Part shown: positions 1-9,221 of the stretch, in pieces | How the letters are laid out: the number at the start of each line of letters is the position of its first letter | Numbering within the stretch: the first letter of the stretch is position 1 | Assembly (NCBI GenBank): GCA_013365365.1 | Contig: JABVXU010000891.1 | Location: forward strand, 1 to 16,160 | Length of the DNA stretch: 16,160 nucleotides | Source of the DNA: Cruorifilaria tuberocauda | Taxonomy: Eukaryota > Nematoda > Chromadorea > Rhabditida > Onchocercidae | Reading direction: 5' to 3' | Translations under genes and position numbers: made by a program | The notes under the pieces: generated by a model | Database searches by the model: none | What the model saw: the letters and a program-made list of their open reading frames with translations, nothing else | What the model was told of the DNA's origin: nothing

Positions 1-189
1 TTTGTTGCTTATCGTATCACCAAAATTTGTTTTTGTTACAATGATGGAATAGATGCAAATAGGTTAGGTTGGTTGGTATATTTCCTTTTTTTATTCATTG
101 AAAAATACCTTATCCTATCAATGATATTCATGCTTTATTGTATTTATCAGTTATAACGATTGCATGTTTGAGTTAGTTTAAAAATGAAA

Positions 190-540
190 TATTTTAATTC
201 ATATCAGTAGATTTTTCGAATGTCAAAATTGGAACAATCAAGTATAATTAATTAATTAAACCGAAGTATTGTAAAGTTATTGTAAATGTGTAATTTGTAA
301 TAAGCTATTTGCATTATATAAGTTAAATTTGTAATAAGTTATTGTAAAAAAGTATAGTAAAATTTAAAGTATGGTAAAGTTTTCTATTTTAATTCATACT
401 AGTGAATTTTTTGATGATTAATCGTTATCAGTATGTTACGTGATCTGATGATATGAATTTAATAGGTACGTATTGATGGGATAAAGTTTTCCACTTTAAT
501 TCTCATGCTACTGATTAAAATATTATCGTTATCAGTATGT
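190..540 (+). repeat. Three diverged copies of a short dispersed unit
   Basis: Similar segments occur at about 190-222, 375-436 and 482-540. The last two each begin with TAAAGTTTTC and end with ATCGTTATCAGTATGT, and their starts are 107 bases apart. The first shares only the middle part (TTTTAATTCAT followed by an AGTAG or AGTGA stretch). Unit lengths differ by a few bases and many positions differ, so this is an old local duplication. No function can be assigned. Confidence 0.5.
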
Positions 541-3313
541 ATAACAGTATGACAATTTCATATAGTGGGAAATAAGTGCGGAATAAAATATTCATGATTG
601 AATTTTGCACTAAAAAAAATTTTGAACTAAATTTTTGAACCGAAAAAAATACATGCAATACAATATTTATTCAACAAGTAAACTATAAGAGATTCGGAAA
701 ATAAACAAACAATCAATTCAAATATAAGAATAATTCATTTATTTGAATGATATTTGCTATTCAAATTTCAATATCAAATTTAAGAGTTATTAAAAGTTAA
801 GAGTTAAGAGTAAGAATTTGACTCTTAAAAATTAGGAGTAAAATTTAGGACTTTTTCTCTTAATCTATAAATCATTGAGAGTTAAAAAGCAGGAAAAATT
901 ATAGGTAATCGTAATGTACTAAATAGTTTACTTAAAATCAAAAATGGATTTCAGATTCTTAAATTTCCAAAAAATTTCATAAATTAGATACTTTTCAGTA
1001 AATGTGAGAGCAATTAATTGACTATGAATAAATACACGTTAAACGTTATTAGATGTTAAACGTTACTCGTTAAACTTTTACGTGGAATTTTTGGAGGAAA
1101 AAAATAGTTTGAAAAATTTGAATAAATGCTAATTCTTCTGTATAATAGGAAAAAGAATCTATTAATCGAGCGTAAACTGAATATTAATAAAATTGCAGTA
1201 ACAATAACAATAATTATGCAGCAACAATAGCAATATTTTGTGACAATAAGGAATATATTCATAATTAATATTACTATAAAAATTTCGCTAAATGTTTCGG
1301 TAAATACAATTAAAAATAACTGTAATGTAACTATTTAAAGTATATAACAAATAATATTAAATTTAAAAAATGGAAACAAAGCAATGATTACTTTCAGTTC
1401 TTTGTTTAAACTATCTGTACAAAAGTTGGTAGTTAAATAATTTGAACCATACAAGTAATAAATTGCTAATAATTATAGCTAACTGTCTATCACTGATCAG
1501 CAACAAATCGAAGTGATTGTTTTCAAAGTATAACGGATCAAATAACTTTAAACCATGATATGCTAACTTAAAAAAAAAATTTAACTTATGCTAAATTATA
1601 TACTGATATAATAATATATCCAAGCAAATGAGCAAAGTTTGTTATCAACATTTTAAAAGTTATTTCAAATTTGCATTCTCGTCAAACAGCGTTTTTTTTC
1701 TGATCAAACTGATCGAACTGATCGAATCTGATCATCTGTTTTTATCCAAAAGATATGTTTGTATTTCAATGCATGAGATAGTTCCGACAGATATTACTTA
1801 TTGGCAAATATGAAAACCGTAAGAACTGTAATCTTCAAGAATAGTAATTTCAGGTCTGATTGCTTTCAGGTTTTACGATTTAGCTTAAAATCGATCTAGA
1901 AGAAAGAATTTGAAATATTTTCTTTCAAACCTAAAATAACTAACAGCTATAAATCATTTTCTAAAAAACATATTTAATGAAAAATTGCAAGAAAACTTAT
2001 TTTGGAATCTTTTTGTTTATGAGAGTAAGCCTTTCATTGCTTATCATTTTCATGTTAATTCTACAGAAATGTCCAGAAAATTTGCATACAAATACAACTA
2101 AGTAAAAACTACACCTAATTTTAATCAAGTTAAAAAAGTTAAAAAATAATTAAAGTCAAAAAAACAAACTTATAAAACTTATACTCCTTCGATAAAACAC
2201 TTTTCATCTTTTGTAATTTTAGCAAAAATTTACAACTTTAATTGGTGATAATTAATTTTCCAATTCAATTATTAAAAAAAAAATTTTTCATTTAGAATGG
2301 ATTGCTAATTAAAGTTATTTGTAATTTTAATTTTATCAAAATTTCCTGAAAAAAAAAAATTTGCTGAAAATCATATTTCATTGAATTTTTATTAGTTATA
2401 AAATAACCTAAAATAAAAACTAATGTTTGGCTTGGGAGCATTTGGATTGAAATTTAAAATTAGCATAAATTTTCTGCATGTGATATTGGTCTTTTATTTT
2501 TAGAAGTTAAAAATTCCAACGGTAATATTTTTTTCGGTTCATTATTCCGGATCATTTTGTCATTTTCTTCTCATTCCTGTTTCTTCCACTTTTCGCTCCA
2601 CTAAAACACTGTAAGAATTTTATCGATCACGGATCGATCACATATTACCAAATTTATTTTCAAAATTATCCGATCATGAATTTCAGGTCACATGCGTTTT
2701 GTCAATCAATAACTGATTGATTTCATTCTTCGCAGTTTTCTGTAAATTGTTACAAGTTTTGGATTTAAATTCATAGGCCATCTTTTTAAATATTAAATAT
2801 CTGATTGTAATTATAACTAACTGTCTGTACAATGTCAATCGTGAAAAATATAAAACAATTTTAAATTTATGCTTGAAAATCCCGTTGTCAATGATAAATT
2901 TACTTTATAGATCATTTCAAAAACTTTTCAAATGATTTCATTCCATTCCAAGTTAAGAGGATTTGATACATGTAATTAAGACATTGTATAGATGATAGTT
3001 ATAATGACAAACACATATGCATGAAACCATGATTTTCCACTCTGACTAACAAAACACGCCGGAAAGTTGTACAGTTAAAATTAATTGTATTATAAAGAGA
3101 TTAAGCGTTCTCTGATTTTATTTGATTATAAGTCATACAGTTTTTTCGAAATGCATGAAAAAGACTCTTTCCGTTCTTTCCGTAGAAAATATCACTTTGT
3201 TGGATAATTCGGTATCTTCCAATAACTTTCATTTATACATTTTTATGGAGCGGTTGATTATTTGAATGTTGAAAATAGGTAGTATTGATTAAAATCGGGG
3301 GGTCTTTTATCAG

Positions 3314-3429
3314 ATTTATCAGTTAATACAGGAATAACGGATATTATAGTAGCAGATACGAAGAAAGAAATTAGAAGTCTGAGAGTAGCATTTGTAACTT
3401 TCATTATAGCCTTGAGTAAGAAGAAGTGA
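3314..3429 (+). other. Weak candidate terminal exon
   Basis: After a good acceptor (CTTTTATCAG, ending at 3313) a frame stays open for 37 codons to TGA at 3427-3429. The predicted residues mix charged and hydrophobic positions and end in a hydrophobic stretch followed by three lysines. An upstream ATG frame at about 3152 could join through a GTAGAA donor, but the fit is not unique. No family is recognised. In DNA this AT-rich a frame of this length can occur by chance. Confidence 0.2.
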
Positions 3430-3522
3430 TTAAAAAGATATTTTGAAATTTGTGAAAAATGCTAATAAATGAATTATTGTTGTAGAATGAAGTACAGGGT
3501 ATATAAAATACTCTTTATTGGC

Positions 3523-3719
3523 CTAATTAGCCTGGTTTATTTCAGGCTTTGTTTGATGGTTTGAAGTTGATTGAGAAGGAGCAGTTGTTGTTGTATTTTT
3601 CTTCTTGATTTTCTTTCCTTTATATGTCTGTTTGTTCTTTTGTCTTCTCTTGGCTTTACTTTGCCTTAATTTTTCTTTTGAGTATTCCAGTCTTTTTTTG
3701 CTTTGTTTAATAGGTTTAT
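3523..3719 (-). other. Weak candidate lysine-rich C-terminal exon
   Basis: On the minus strand a frame begins after a CAG acceptor (3722-3720) and stays open for 64 codons to TAG at 3525-3523. It is rich in Lys, Arg and Gln, then Thr/Ser/Pro towards the end. An AATAAA lies at 3519-3514, directly after the stop. The coding strand is purine-rich, as real exons often are. A 43-base intron could join it to an open stretch at 3897-3763, but that stretch has no ATG start. A plus-strand frame after the TTTATTTCAG acceptor near 3555 competes. No family is recognised. Confidence 0.25.
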
Positions 3720-3925
3720 CTGTTTACTTTGTTATATTCTTTTATACTTTCGTATATTTTACAGTGTAAGCTGCGATATACTAACATAAAATGCAAATTG
3801 ATCATGAAATCAGTATAATTATTAATGCTATAGAAAAGTTTGGTGGTGAAATAAGGCTTGTTGATGGCTATGTGGGCATTTCTTGAAAATTTAATCAAAA
3901 TCAGATTCCATCATTTCAACGTTAT

Positions 3926-3957
3926 CACTTTTAGGTGAAGACTGTTGATGAATCAGT
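3926..3957 (+). promoter_or_regulatory. Probable trans-splice acceptor and short 5' leader of the zinc-finger gene
   Basis: The sequence ATCACTTTTAG ends at 3934 and is followed by a 23-base leader to the ATG at 3958. An in-frame TGA at 3949-3951 shows that the frame does not extend upstream, so 3958 is the first usable ATG. A pyrimidine-rich acceptor so close to the start codon, with no donor needed upstream, is the usual sign of spliced-leader addition in nematodes. No leader sequence is visible, so this is inference. Confidence 0.5.
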
Positions 3958-5282
3958 ATGCTACTCGTATATTACTTTGCTGTCGTCGTGTTACAATTAG
4001 CTATCGCACAAGTAACGGTAAGTAAATTTGAGTATGGAAATTAAATATTTGTTGATTCTTTTACGTCTTACTTCAAAATTTAAGTATAACAGTAGTAGTT
4101 TAAGTATAACAGAAAACATTTCTTCATTGTTGATCTATTTTGTAGTATTACTTTCGAAGCAATTGATATTGTGATTAAATCTCCTGCAAAAACATTAGTT
4201 TTTGTTAATCTTTCCGTTACGTCACGTGATCATGATCGTTTATTTCAAATTAGCAGCATGGAATAGCAGAACTGATAATACTTTTCCAAATTCAGATAAC
4301 TAATGAAATTTAGTTAAAGTAAATGATAGCAAAGCATTTAAAGATTTTACAGTAACGTTTGTCTGTAATTCTCCTGATCAAAAATTTCGCTAAAAATGAT
4401 TAACAAACATTTTTTAAATTCGTATTTCAGGTATCGTTTAGCCAGGGAATAATTAGCCAAGGAATTAACCGAGGAATAATTGATAATCTGAAACAGGAAA
4501 ACTTCACAATGCAATTTTTAAGCGATCAAGAAAACCGAAATGATGACAAAATAGAGAAATCACGTGAAAAACGATTTAAATGTAATCAATGCGACAAAGA
4601 TTTCAAACATCTTAACAGTTTAAATAGACACGAATGGATGCACGTAGACGTAAAACCGTTTAAATGTAACGAATGCAAAAGTGAATTCAAACGATTAGAT
4701 TATTTGCAAAAACACATGATGACGCATACGTCCGCCAAATTTTTCAAATGTAATCAATGCGGCAAAGAGTACAAATATCGCAGTAATCTGAATCAACACA
4801 AAAAACGATTATGCGTGAACGCAGCGGAACCGTTTAAATGTGATAAATGCAATCGAACATTCAACTGGTTGAGTAATCTATACGCACACAAACGTACGCA
4901 TGGAAACGAACGATTGTTCGTATGTCACGTATGCGGTAGAAGATTCAATTATCGAAGCAATTTGAATTCACACAAAATGATACATACAGGCATGAAAGCA
5001 TTTGGCTGTGATCAATGTAATAAAAAATATCGTCGAAATCGTGATTTAAATCTACACAAATTGATACATACAAATGTAAATTTATCTGATCAGTGTAGTG
5101 ATCGAGAATTCGTTGATGATTTTAATTTACAAGTACAGAATGAGAAGCATGAAAGAAGTCGTGCTGAAGAATCACGTGAAGAATCACGTTCTACGCTTAG
5201 CTTCTTAACTGTACCGATAGCAGAAGAGATCTCTGCTACAGATTTAATAATAAAAGAAATAATTTCATTTGCAAGATTATAA
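3958..5282 (+). CDS. C2H2 zinc-finger protein with predicted signal peptide, two exons
   Basis: Exon 1 is 3958-4017 and exon 2 is 4431-5282. The intron has a GTAAGTAA donor, a GTATTTCAG acceptor and phase 0, giving 303 residues. Residues 1-18 are a hydrophobic leader ending in AIA before QVT, a good signal-peptidase site. Six zinc fingers follow at about residues 71-91, 99-119, 127-148, 157-177, 185-205 and 213-233, each with C-x2-C-x12-H. Five end in H-x3-H; finger 3 ends in H-x4-C. Linkers between fingers differ from the common TGEKPF form. The last 70 residues are acidic/polar and lack fingers. Such arrays normally bind DNA or RNA in the nucleus, so a secretory leader is odd. The acceptor at 4430 could also take a spliced leader, giving a leaderless form from M47 (ATG at 4509). 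The precise family is not recognised. Confidence 0.85.
4082..4113 (+). repeat. Short direct repeat in the zinc-finger gene intron
   Basis: The motif TTTAAGTATAACAG occurs twice within about 32 bases, separated by a few bases. Both copies end in AG and could in principle be weak acceptors, but neither is followed by a frame that joins exon 1 usefully. Confidence 0.5.
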
Positions 5283-5389
5283 ATTATTGTAAAAAATATG
5301 GTAATTTTTTAGATTTTTCTTGTAATATTCGCTTTTGCTCTATATGTTTTTTTTTGCTGTTTATTTGAATGCCAAAATCGATTGATGGA

Positions 5390-5512
5390 AATAAAATGGA
5401 AAATGGAATAGAACTCATTTGATATATATATATATATATTACCTTTAATCCGTACATTTTCAGCATTACGCTGATTTTATTACAAGATTCTGAAGTTTAA
5501 TGGAGAAATAAA
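5390..5512 (+). terminator. Candidate poly(A) signals of the zinc-finger gene
   Basis: AATAAA occurs at 5390-5395 and again at 5507-5512, about 108 and 225 bases after the stop codon at 5280-5282. Either could direct 3' end formation. A (TA)n run lies between them. Confidence 0.5.
5421..5440. repeat. (TA)n microsatellite
   Basis: An uninterrupted alternating TA run of about 18 bases lies in the probable 3' region of the zinc-finger gene. Confidence 0.9.
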
Positions 5513-5571
5513 AGAAACAAAGTATTATACTTGTAAGTATTAAAGTTGTAAGTATAAAAGTTGTAAATGTA

Positions 5572-5664
5572 AAAGTTAAAGCACCATACCTTAGAGAATT
5601 GCCAAAGTTAAAACCTTTGCTTGCTTGTTATATCCCAGAATCAAAGTATTTATTATTTAACATT
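5572..5664 (+). mobile_element. Small relic of a Helitron Rep/helicase protein
   Basis: Translation of 5572-5664 gives a frame that includes ELPKLKPLLACYIPESKYLL. It resembles the segment upstream of the Rep domain of Helitron proteins, where a GKV-like stretch is followed by Leu/Pro-rich sequence, P-E-S-K and an N-I-R element. The larger relic at 6560-7370 contains the same segment, and the DNA aligns between the two (GAGAAT, CAAAGT/TAAAGT, AATCAAAG, ATTTATTAT, TAACA in the same order). The frame has no ATG, and similarity stops after about 5664. It is a fragment with no coding capacity. Without the second copy it would not have been recognisable. Confidence 0.55.
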
Positions 5665-5710
5665 GATCTGAGCCATAAAATACTTATTACCAAGTGGCAA
5701 ATGAATGTAA

Positions 5711-5716
5711 TTTATT
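5711..5716 (-). terminator. Poly(A) signal of the cysteine-rich peptide gene
   Basis: The minus strand reads AATAAA at 5716-5711, 85 bases beyond the stop codon of the six-cysteine peptide gene. The spacing is normal for a nematode 3' UTR. Confidence 0.6.
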
Positions 5717-5801
5717 CGAAATCTATCAGTAATACATTTAATGATAAAGAGGTTTTGATTTCAAACGATCATTTGATAAGAAATTCCGCTTATCACCAAA
5801 G

Positions 5802-6234
5802 TTAAGGTGGCGACGGTTTGCAAGTACAGAATCCCCTGAATTTCTCACATTCCGGTTGCTCATCAGCTACACATTTCCAGTATTTCTTGCATTTGTACTG
5901 GCATGTTCTTATTCTGTAATCAGCAATTCATCTTATCAATTTGAAATAACTTGAAAGTAAATATGCCTAATTCTAATATCCACTGATTAAAATGTAAATT
6001 TGAAATTGAGAAAAGTTTCATTCCTCTTTCAAATAACAAAATCTCTTAAGTGATAGAGAGATAAGAGAAGAGAATCGCTCTATTCCTCTCATTTACTAAA
6101 TTATTAATTTCTAAATTAATTTTTAAAATAAGAAATGATGAAAGAGAAAATTCAAGAAACCTTCGTGCCATTATCATATCAGACATAGCAATGATAAAGA
6201 TGGCAATTAAAACAAATAATTTCATCGCTTTCAT
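5802..6234 (-). CDS. Small secreted six-cysteine basic peptide, two exons
   Basis: Exon 1 runs 6234-6161 and exon 2 runs 5913-5802 on the minus strand. The donor is AG/GTTTCT and the acceptor GATTACAG. The codon split 2+1 across the intron rejoins in frame. The precursor has 61 residues. Residues 1-23 are a clear signal peptide: a Lys-containing start, a hydrophobic core, and Ala23 before an Arg-rich mature start. The mature part, about 38 residues, is basic and has Cys at 29, 33, 39, 47, 54 and 56, so the spacing is C-x3-C-x5-C-x7-C-x6-C-x1-C, with one Trp at 37. C-x3-C and C-x-C are features of CS-alpha-beta defensin-like peptides, but their order here does not fit that fold simply. A secreted defence peptide, inhibitor or effector is possible; no family is assigned. 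The GTTTCT donor is weak, and the unspliced frame stops early. Confidence 0.72.
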
Positions 6235-6296
6235 TAGCTTTATTGATTTGTTGATAAGAACAGATTTCGGTTGAGATAACTTTTCACAGACAGACT
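6235..6296 (-). promoter_or_regulatory. Acceptor and 5' leader of the cysteine-rich peptide gene
   Basis: On the minus strand GGTTTTCTGATTTCAG ends at 6295, leaving a 60-base leader before the ATG at 6234. It is a strong pyrimidine-rich acceptor with no coding sequence upstream, so it is either a spliced-leader site or the end of a 5' UTR intron. The leader contains the complement of TGATAAGA (plus 6252-6259), a GATA-factor-like motif. Confidence 0.5.
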
Positions 6297-6391
6297 GAAA
6301 TCAGAAAACCTAAATTGATCACGTCGTAAGCCAAGCAATCGATCGGAAAAACTTCCGTTTGTTACAGTCATTTAGCAATATCCCAGAGTTA

Positions 6392-6399
6392 TATTTATA
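6392..6399 (-). promoter_or_regulatory. TATA-like box for the cysteine-rich peptide gene
   Basis: The minus strand reads TATAAATA at 6399-6392, about 100 bases upstream of the acceptor at 6295. This would fit a TATA box, a short outron and then trans-splicing. In AT-rich DNA such motifs are common, so the call rests on position alone. Confidence 0.35.
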
Positions 6400-6559
6400 C
6401 TAAATTTTTAAATAAATTGATAATATGCAAATTTTAATAACCGCTATCTGTCATAATTTCTATATTATTAAAGAAATAATAAATTTACATTACTGTAATT
6501 TAGAGTAAGTTTAATATACAAGTTAAGTTTTCGAGAATTCAGTTAATATGCAAATTTGT

Positions 6560-7370
6560 TATAAACAATTCACTTCACGGAAGACTGATCTTTTATTGCA
6601 CCGCCGGAAAAGTTGAACCGTTCCAACTTTGAGAATGCTAAAGTGGTTAAAAACTTTCTTTTGTCCGGATATATCATCAAATCAAAGCATTTATTATCTA
6701 ACAGTAGGAAACATAACTTACTTATGCTTACAAGTAAAGTCGTTTTGCTCAGAAGCCGTAAAGACTCAATTCAGGCCAAGTCATTTCAAACTTATCATAA
6801 AGCTTACTCGCCGTCATCGTTTCAAGGCGATCAACGTAAATCACTAAAAAATGTATTCCATGATTTCTTCCATCCTAAAAAGACCCAACTTTTTCCATCT
6901 ACGACAACTTCTTCACGGAAACATATTTTAGTACGATTGTTCTGAACAACAATTTAGGTGTTGCCGTCTGATACACGCAAGATTATTGTTGTTCACGCTA
7001 ACAAGACGCTTGCTGGAGAACACGTACGGAGATTCAGTGCGCTAACTATTGACGAAGTGTGTAAATGTTATAGGTCGGAGATCTGAAGATACTGCTCTTT
7101 AATCGCAGAAACGATCAGTTGATCATCGATTTCCTTTAGTATCCAATCATTTTTTGGAATCAAGCTGATGGATATTACTTTCAAATATTTGGTAAATATG
7201 ATAGCCTAGTATGACTTTCACGTCAACACAATAAAGCATAGCAAGTACACGTACACGTATTCGTATGCAACGTTGTGCCAAAATTTGAAAGCAATCGATG
7301 AGAACTTTCAGAGATTTATGTTTTTGAGCAAACGAACAACAGTGCCAAGTTCCTTACCAATTTGAAATTT
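6560..7370 (+). mobile_element. Decayed Helitron Rep/helicase coding fragment
   Basis: Pieces in all three plus frames align in order with the N-terminal part of Helitron proteins. CTAGKV (6597-6614) fits the C-C-x-x-GKV region. FLLSGYIIKSKHLLSNSRKHN lies near 6655-6718, followed after a frame change by CLQVKSF and EAVKTQF. YHKAY and SFQGDQ lie near 6790-6835. LVRLF (ending at 6942) precedes a stop codon. PSDTRKIIVVHANKTLAGEH (about 6965-7024) then VRRF and TIDEV match the family's conserved R-A-D-K-x-P-A-G-E-H block. NRRNDQL and, after an in-frame TAG, YPIIFWNQADGYYFQI (about 7139-7190) match the QYP-x-x-F-W-x-G-x-D-G-Y block. At least three frame changes and several stops make it a dead copy. 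Similarity is faint after about 7200. No ends or helicase domain were found, so this is a partial remnant. Confidence 0.8.
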
Positions 7371-7681
7371 TATACGTTATTGTGTAAGCTAGCTACAAAG
7401 CTAAAATTACAGCTAACATACTCATATGATAACTTATACTTATATACTTAATAAAATATTTCGTAAAATTTCCCTTCACATTTCTTATAAAATAATTTTT
7501 GCAAATTACATAAATAAAAACAAAATTAGAATAATTTTTTTTGGTAGAATAGAAATCATAAAATGAAAATATTCAACTGAGAATTCCAGTAATCGAATAT
7601 ATTTAGTAAGATCAAGTAAACTAGTAAAAGATTAATGTAGATCTAAGTTGAAATGATATAAATTTACGTTCAAATAGGAAT

Positions 7682-7790
7682 CTATAGAAATAACTAGTTA
7701 ATAGGAATTGAAATAATCTAGTAGAAATAACTAGTTAATAGGAATTGAAATAATCTAGTAGAAATAACTAGTTAATAGGAATTGAAATAA
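7682..7790. repeat. 37-bp minisatellite, about three copies
   Basis: A unit beginning CTAGTAGAAATAACTAGTTA repeats with an exact 37-base period: GAAATAACTAG occurs at 7687, 7724 and 7761. The copies are almost identical, so the array is recent. Each contains the palindromic ACTAGT. Confidence 0.95.
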
Positions 7791-7939
7791 AAAAGGAAGG
7801 ACTGATTTTAAATATGAAATTGCCTGCTAGGTCAAATATGTATAAATGATAATTAATGAACATATTATCAGTATTGATTAATTATTATTTTTGTCATTAA
7901 CTAAATATGATAGCATAAGTATTAACTTTCACATATAAA

Positions 7940-8145
7940 TTTTTATTTATTAACTACTAATTACTCTATCAAAAGTAAATAAGTTTGTATGTAATATATG
8001 CATATATATTTATTTATATTTATTAACTATTAATTACTCTATCAAAGGTAAATAAGTTAATATGTAATGCATATTATTTGTTTTTATTTATTAACTATTT
8101 ATTACTCCATCAAAAGTAAGTAAATTAATATGTAATATATGTGTT
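7940..8145. repeat. Three diverged tandem copies of about 70 bp
   Basis: The segment TTTATTAACTA followed by TTACTC, ATCAAA, GTAAATAAG and TATGTAAT recurs with starts at about 7951, 8024 and 8092, periods of 73 and 68. Copies differ by indels and substitutions, so this array is older than the neighbouring 37-bp array. Confidence 0.85.
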
Positions 8146-8430
8146 TTTTTTATGCTCTCTATGCTATTCGAAATGATTCAAATTTTATTAAAAATTAAAC
8201 TTTTTTTTAATTTTTTAGAAATTTTTTTAAAAATTAAACTTTTTTATTTCATTTATAATAGCTTAATTTAGTTGGAAGCTTTAATTGGAAGCTTTAGCTA
8301 GAAGAGCAAAAATTTTGCAGCAAAAGTTAAATTTAACAATTCTCTAAAGTTGTTTAGCCGTTAAACGGATACATCTGATTGATCAGAGTTGTAATAATAG
8401 TGTAATGATATATTATAAATGTCTGGACAT

Positions 8431-8438
8431 GAGAGAGA

Positions 8439-8494
<56 letters not shown>
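8431..8494. repeat. (GA)n microsatellite
   Basis: About 64 bases of GA repeat are interrupted only near the left end (GAGAGAGAGGGAAAGAGA). It lies roughly 700 bases upstream of the likely troponin T 5' exon. GA tracts can act in promoters, but here it may simply be a microsatellite. Confidence 0.97.
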
Positions 8495-9190
8495 ACTAGT
8501 CTATTCATTCGTAGAATTTGCATAAAAGCAAAACTCTCTCCCTCAAATAGTTTCATATTTCAATGGCTAGAAAATGATTAGATGCTTAGCGAGACATTTG
8601 CGCCTCGTCTGATCGATTCATTTTCATTAGCTTCCGATCAGTTTAACATTCTTTTCCATATGGATGACATTTGTAAATAATATTTGAGAAATTTCTTTCC
8701 TTAAATTTTTTCTTTCTAAACTATTACAATTTCTTCCTTTCATTTTTTTTCACTTATTGATTTAAATTAATTAATTAGCATTTTCTTCTCTTGTCGCTTT
8801 TTTAATTTTAAATTAATTAAATTTTAAGATAGTTGAAATGTTTGATATTTTTTCTAAAGTTAATTAATTGTTTCATTACTTTGATTTGTTTGTTTTTACT
8901 TTTCCTTCTTAATACTAGGAATTTCACACTGTATTCGAAGTTCTCTATAAAATTTGAATTCTTAAATTATTTTTTTAATTCGTACCTTAATTAATTATCA
9001 CTATCAGCTAGTTGAATATATTTGCTAATCTCTGCACATTAATGATAACTAATTTCAAATTTCAAAAATAAATTTCATAAAATTTGCATTAAACTTAATT
9101 ACTTCTTAAGGATATTAAGTTATTGTTAGGTCAAATTAATTAAAGCAATTGTATTATTACTGATAGAAATTTAGATAATTATTGATGAAT

Positions 9191-9221
9191 TTTGCAGAAA
9201 ACTTAATTATTTTCAAACATT
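9191..9221 (+). promoter_or_regulatory. Probable acceptor and short leader of troponin T
   Basis: TTTTGCAG ends at 9197 and is followed by a 24-base leader to the ATG at 9222. The arrangement mirrors the zinc-finger gene and fits trans-splicing. It depends on the inferred first exon. Confidence 0.4.

Larger units (their letters stand above)
1..3500. other. AT-rich intergenic region without a convincing gene
   Basis: No exon in this stretch can be supported with confidence. The sequence is strongly A+T-rich with many TTAATTAA-like runs and homopolymers. The longest open frame with an ATG (1628-1813, plus) has no recognisable motif and no splice context. Diverged short repeats near the left end and one candidate exon near 3314 are listed separately. 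A perfect 8-base inverted repeat (TTAAGAGT / ACTCTTAA) lies near 803-829. Undetected small exons or regulatory DNA are possible. Confidence 0.6.
7371..9195. other. AT-rich spacer upstream of troponin T
   Basis: No gene was found here. It holds two tandem arrays and a long GA tract, listed separately, then AT-rich sequence with many TTAATTAA motifs. A patch of more complex sequence near 8575-8645 (containing GCGAGACATTTGCGCCTCGTC) stands out and may belong to the troponin T control region, but no specific sites can be named. Confidence 0.5.

Noticed and set aside
61..76. AGGTTAGGTTGGTTGG, telomere-like repeat
   Set aside because: Only two or three imperfect units and not the nematode TTAGGC form; too short to support.
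1056..1262. 68-codon minus-strand open frame
   Set aside because: Low-complexity Ile/Tyr/Phe-rich translation of AT-rich DNA, with no motif or splice context.
1628..1813. 61-codon plus-strand open frame with ATG
   Set aside because: No recognisable family, no acceptor or poly(A) context; length is unremarkable in this composition.
3898..3970. Minus-strand frame ending in a Met-Met-Glu-Ser-Asp-Phe-Asp tail and stop
   Set aside because: Only about 20 codons, no supporting upstream exon, and it overlaps the better-supported zinc-finger leader and first exon.
5599..5805. 68-codon plus-strand frame as a gene
   Set aside because: The left third is Helitron-like and lacks an ATG; the rest overlaps the 3' UTR and end of the minus-strand cysteine-rich gene.
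6613..6945. 110-codon plus-strand frame as a gene
   Set aside because: Starts without ATG and is one frame of the broken Helitron remnant; the homology moves between frames.
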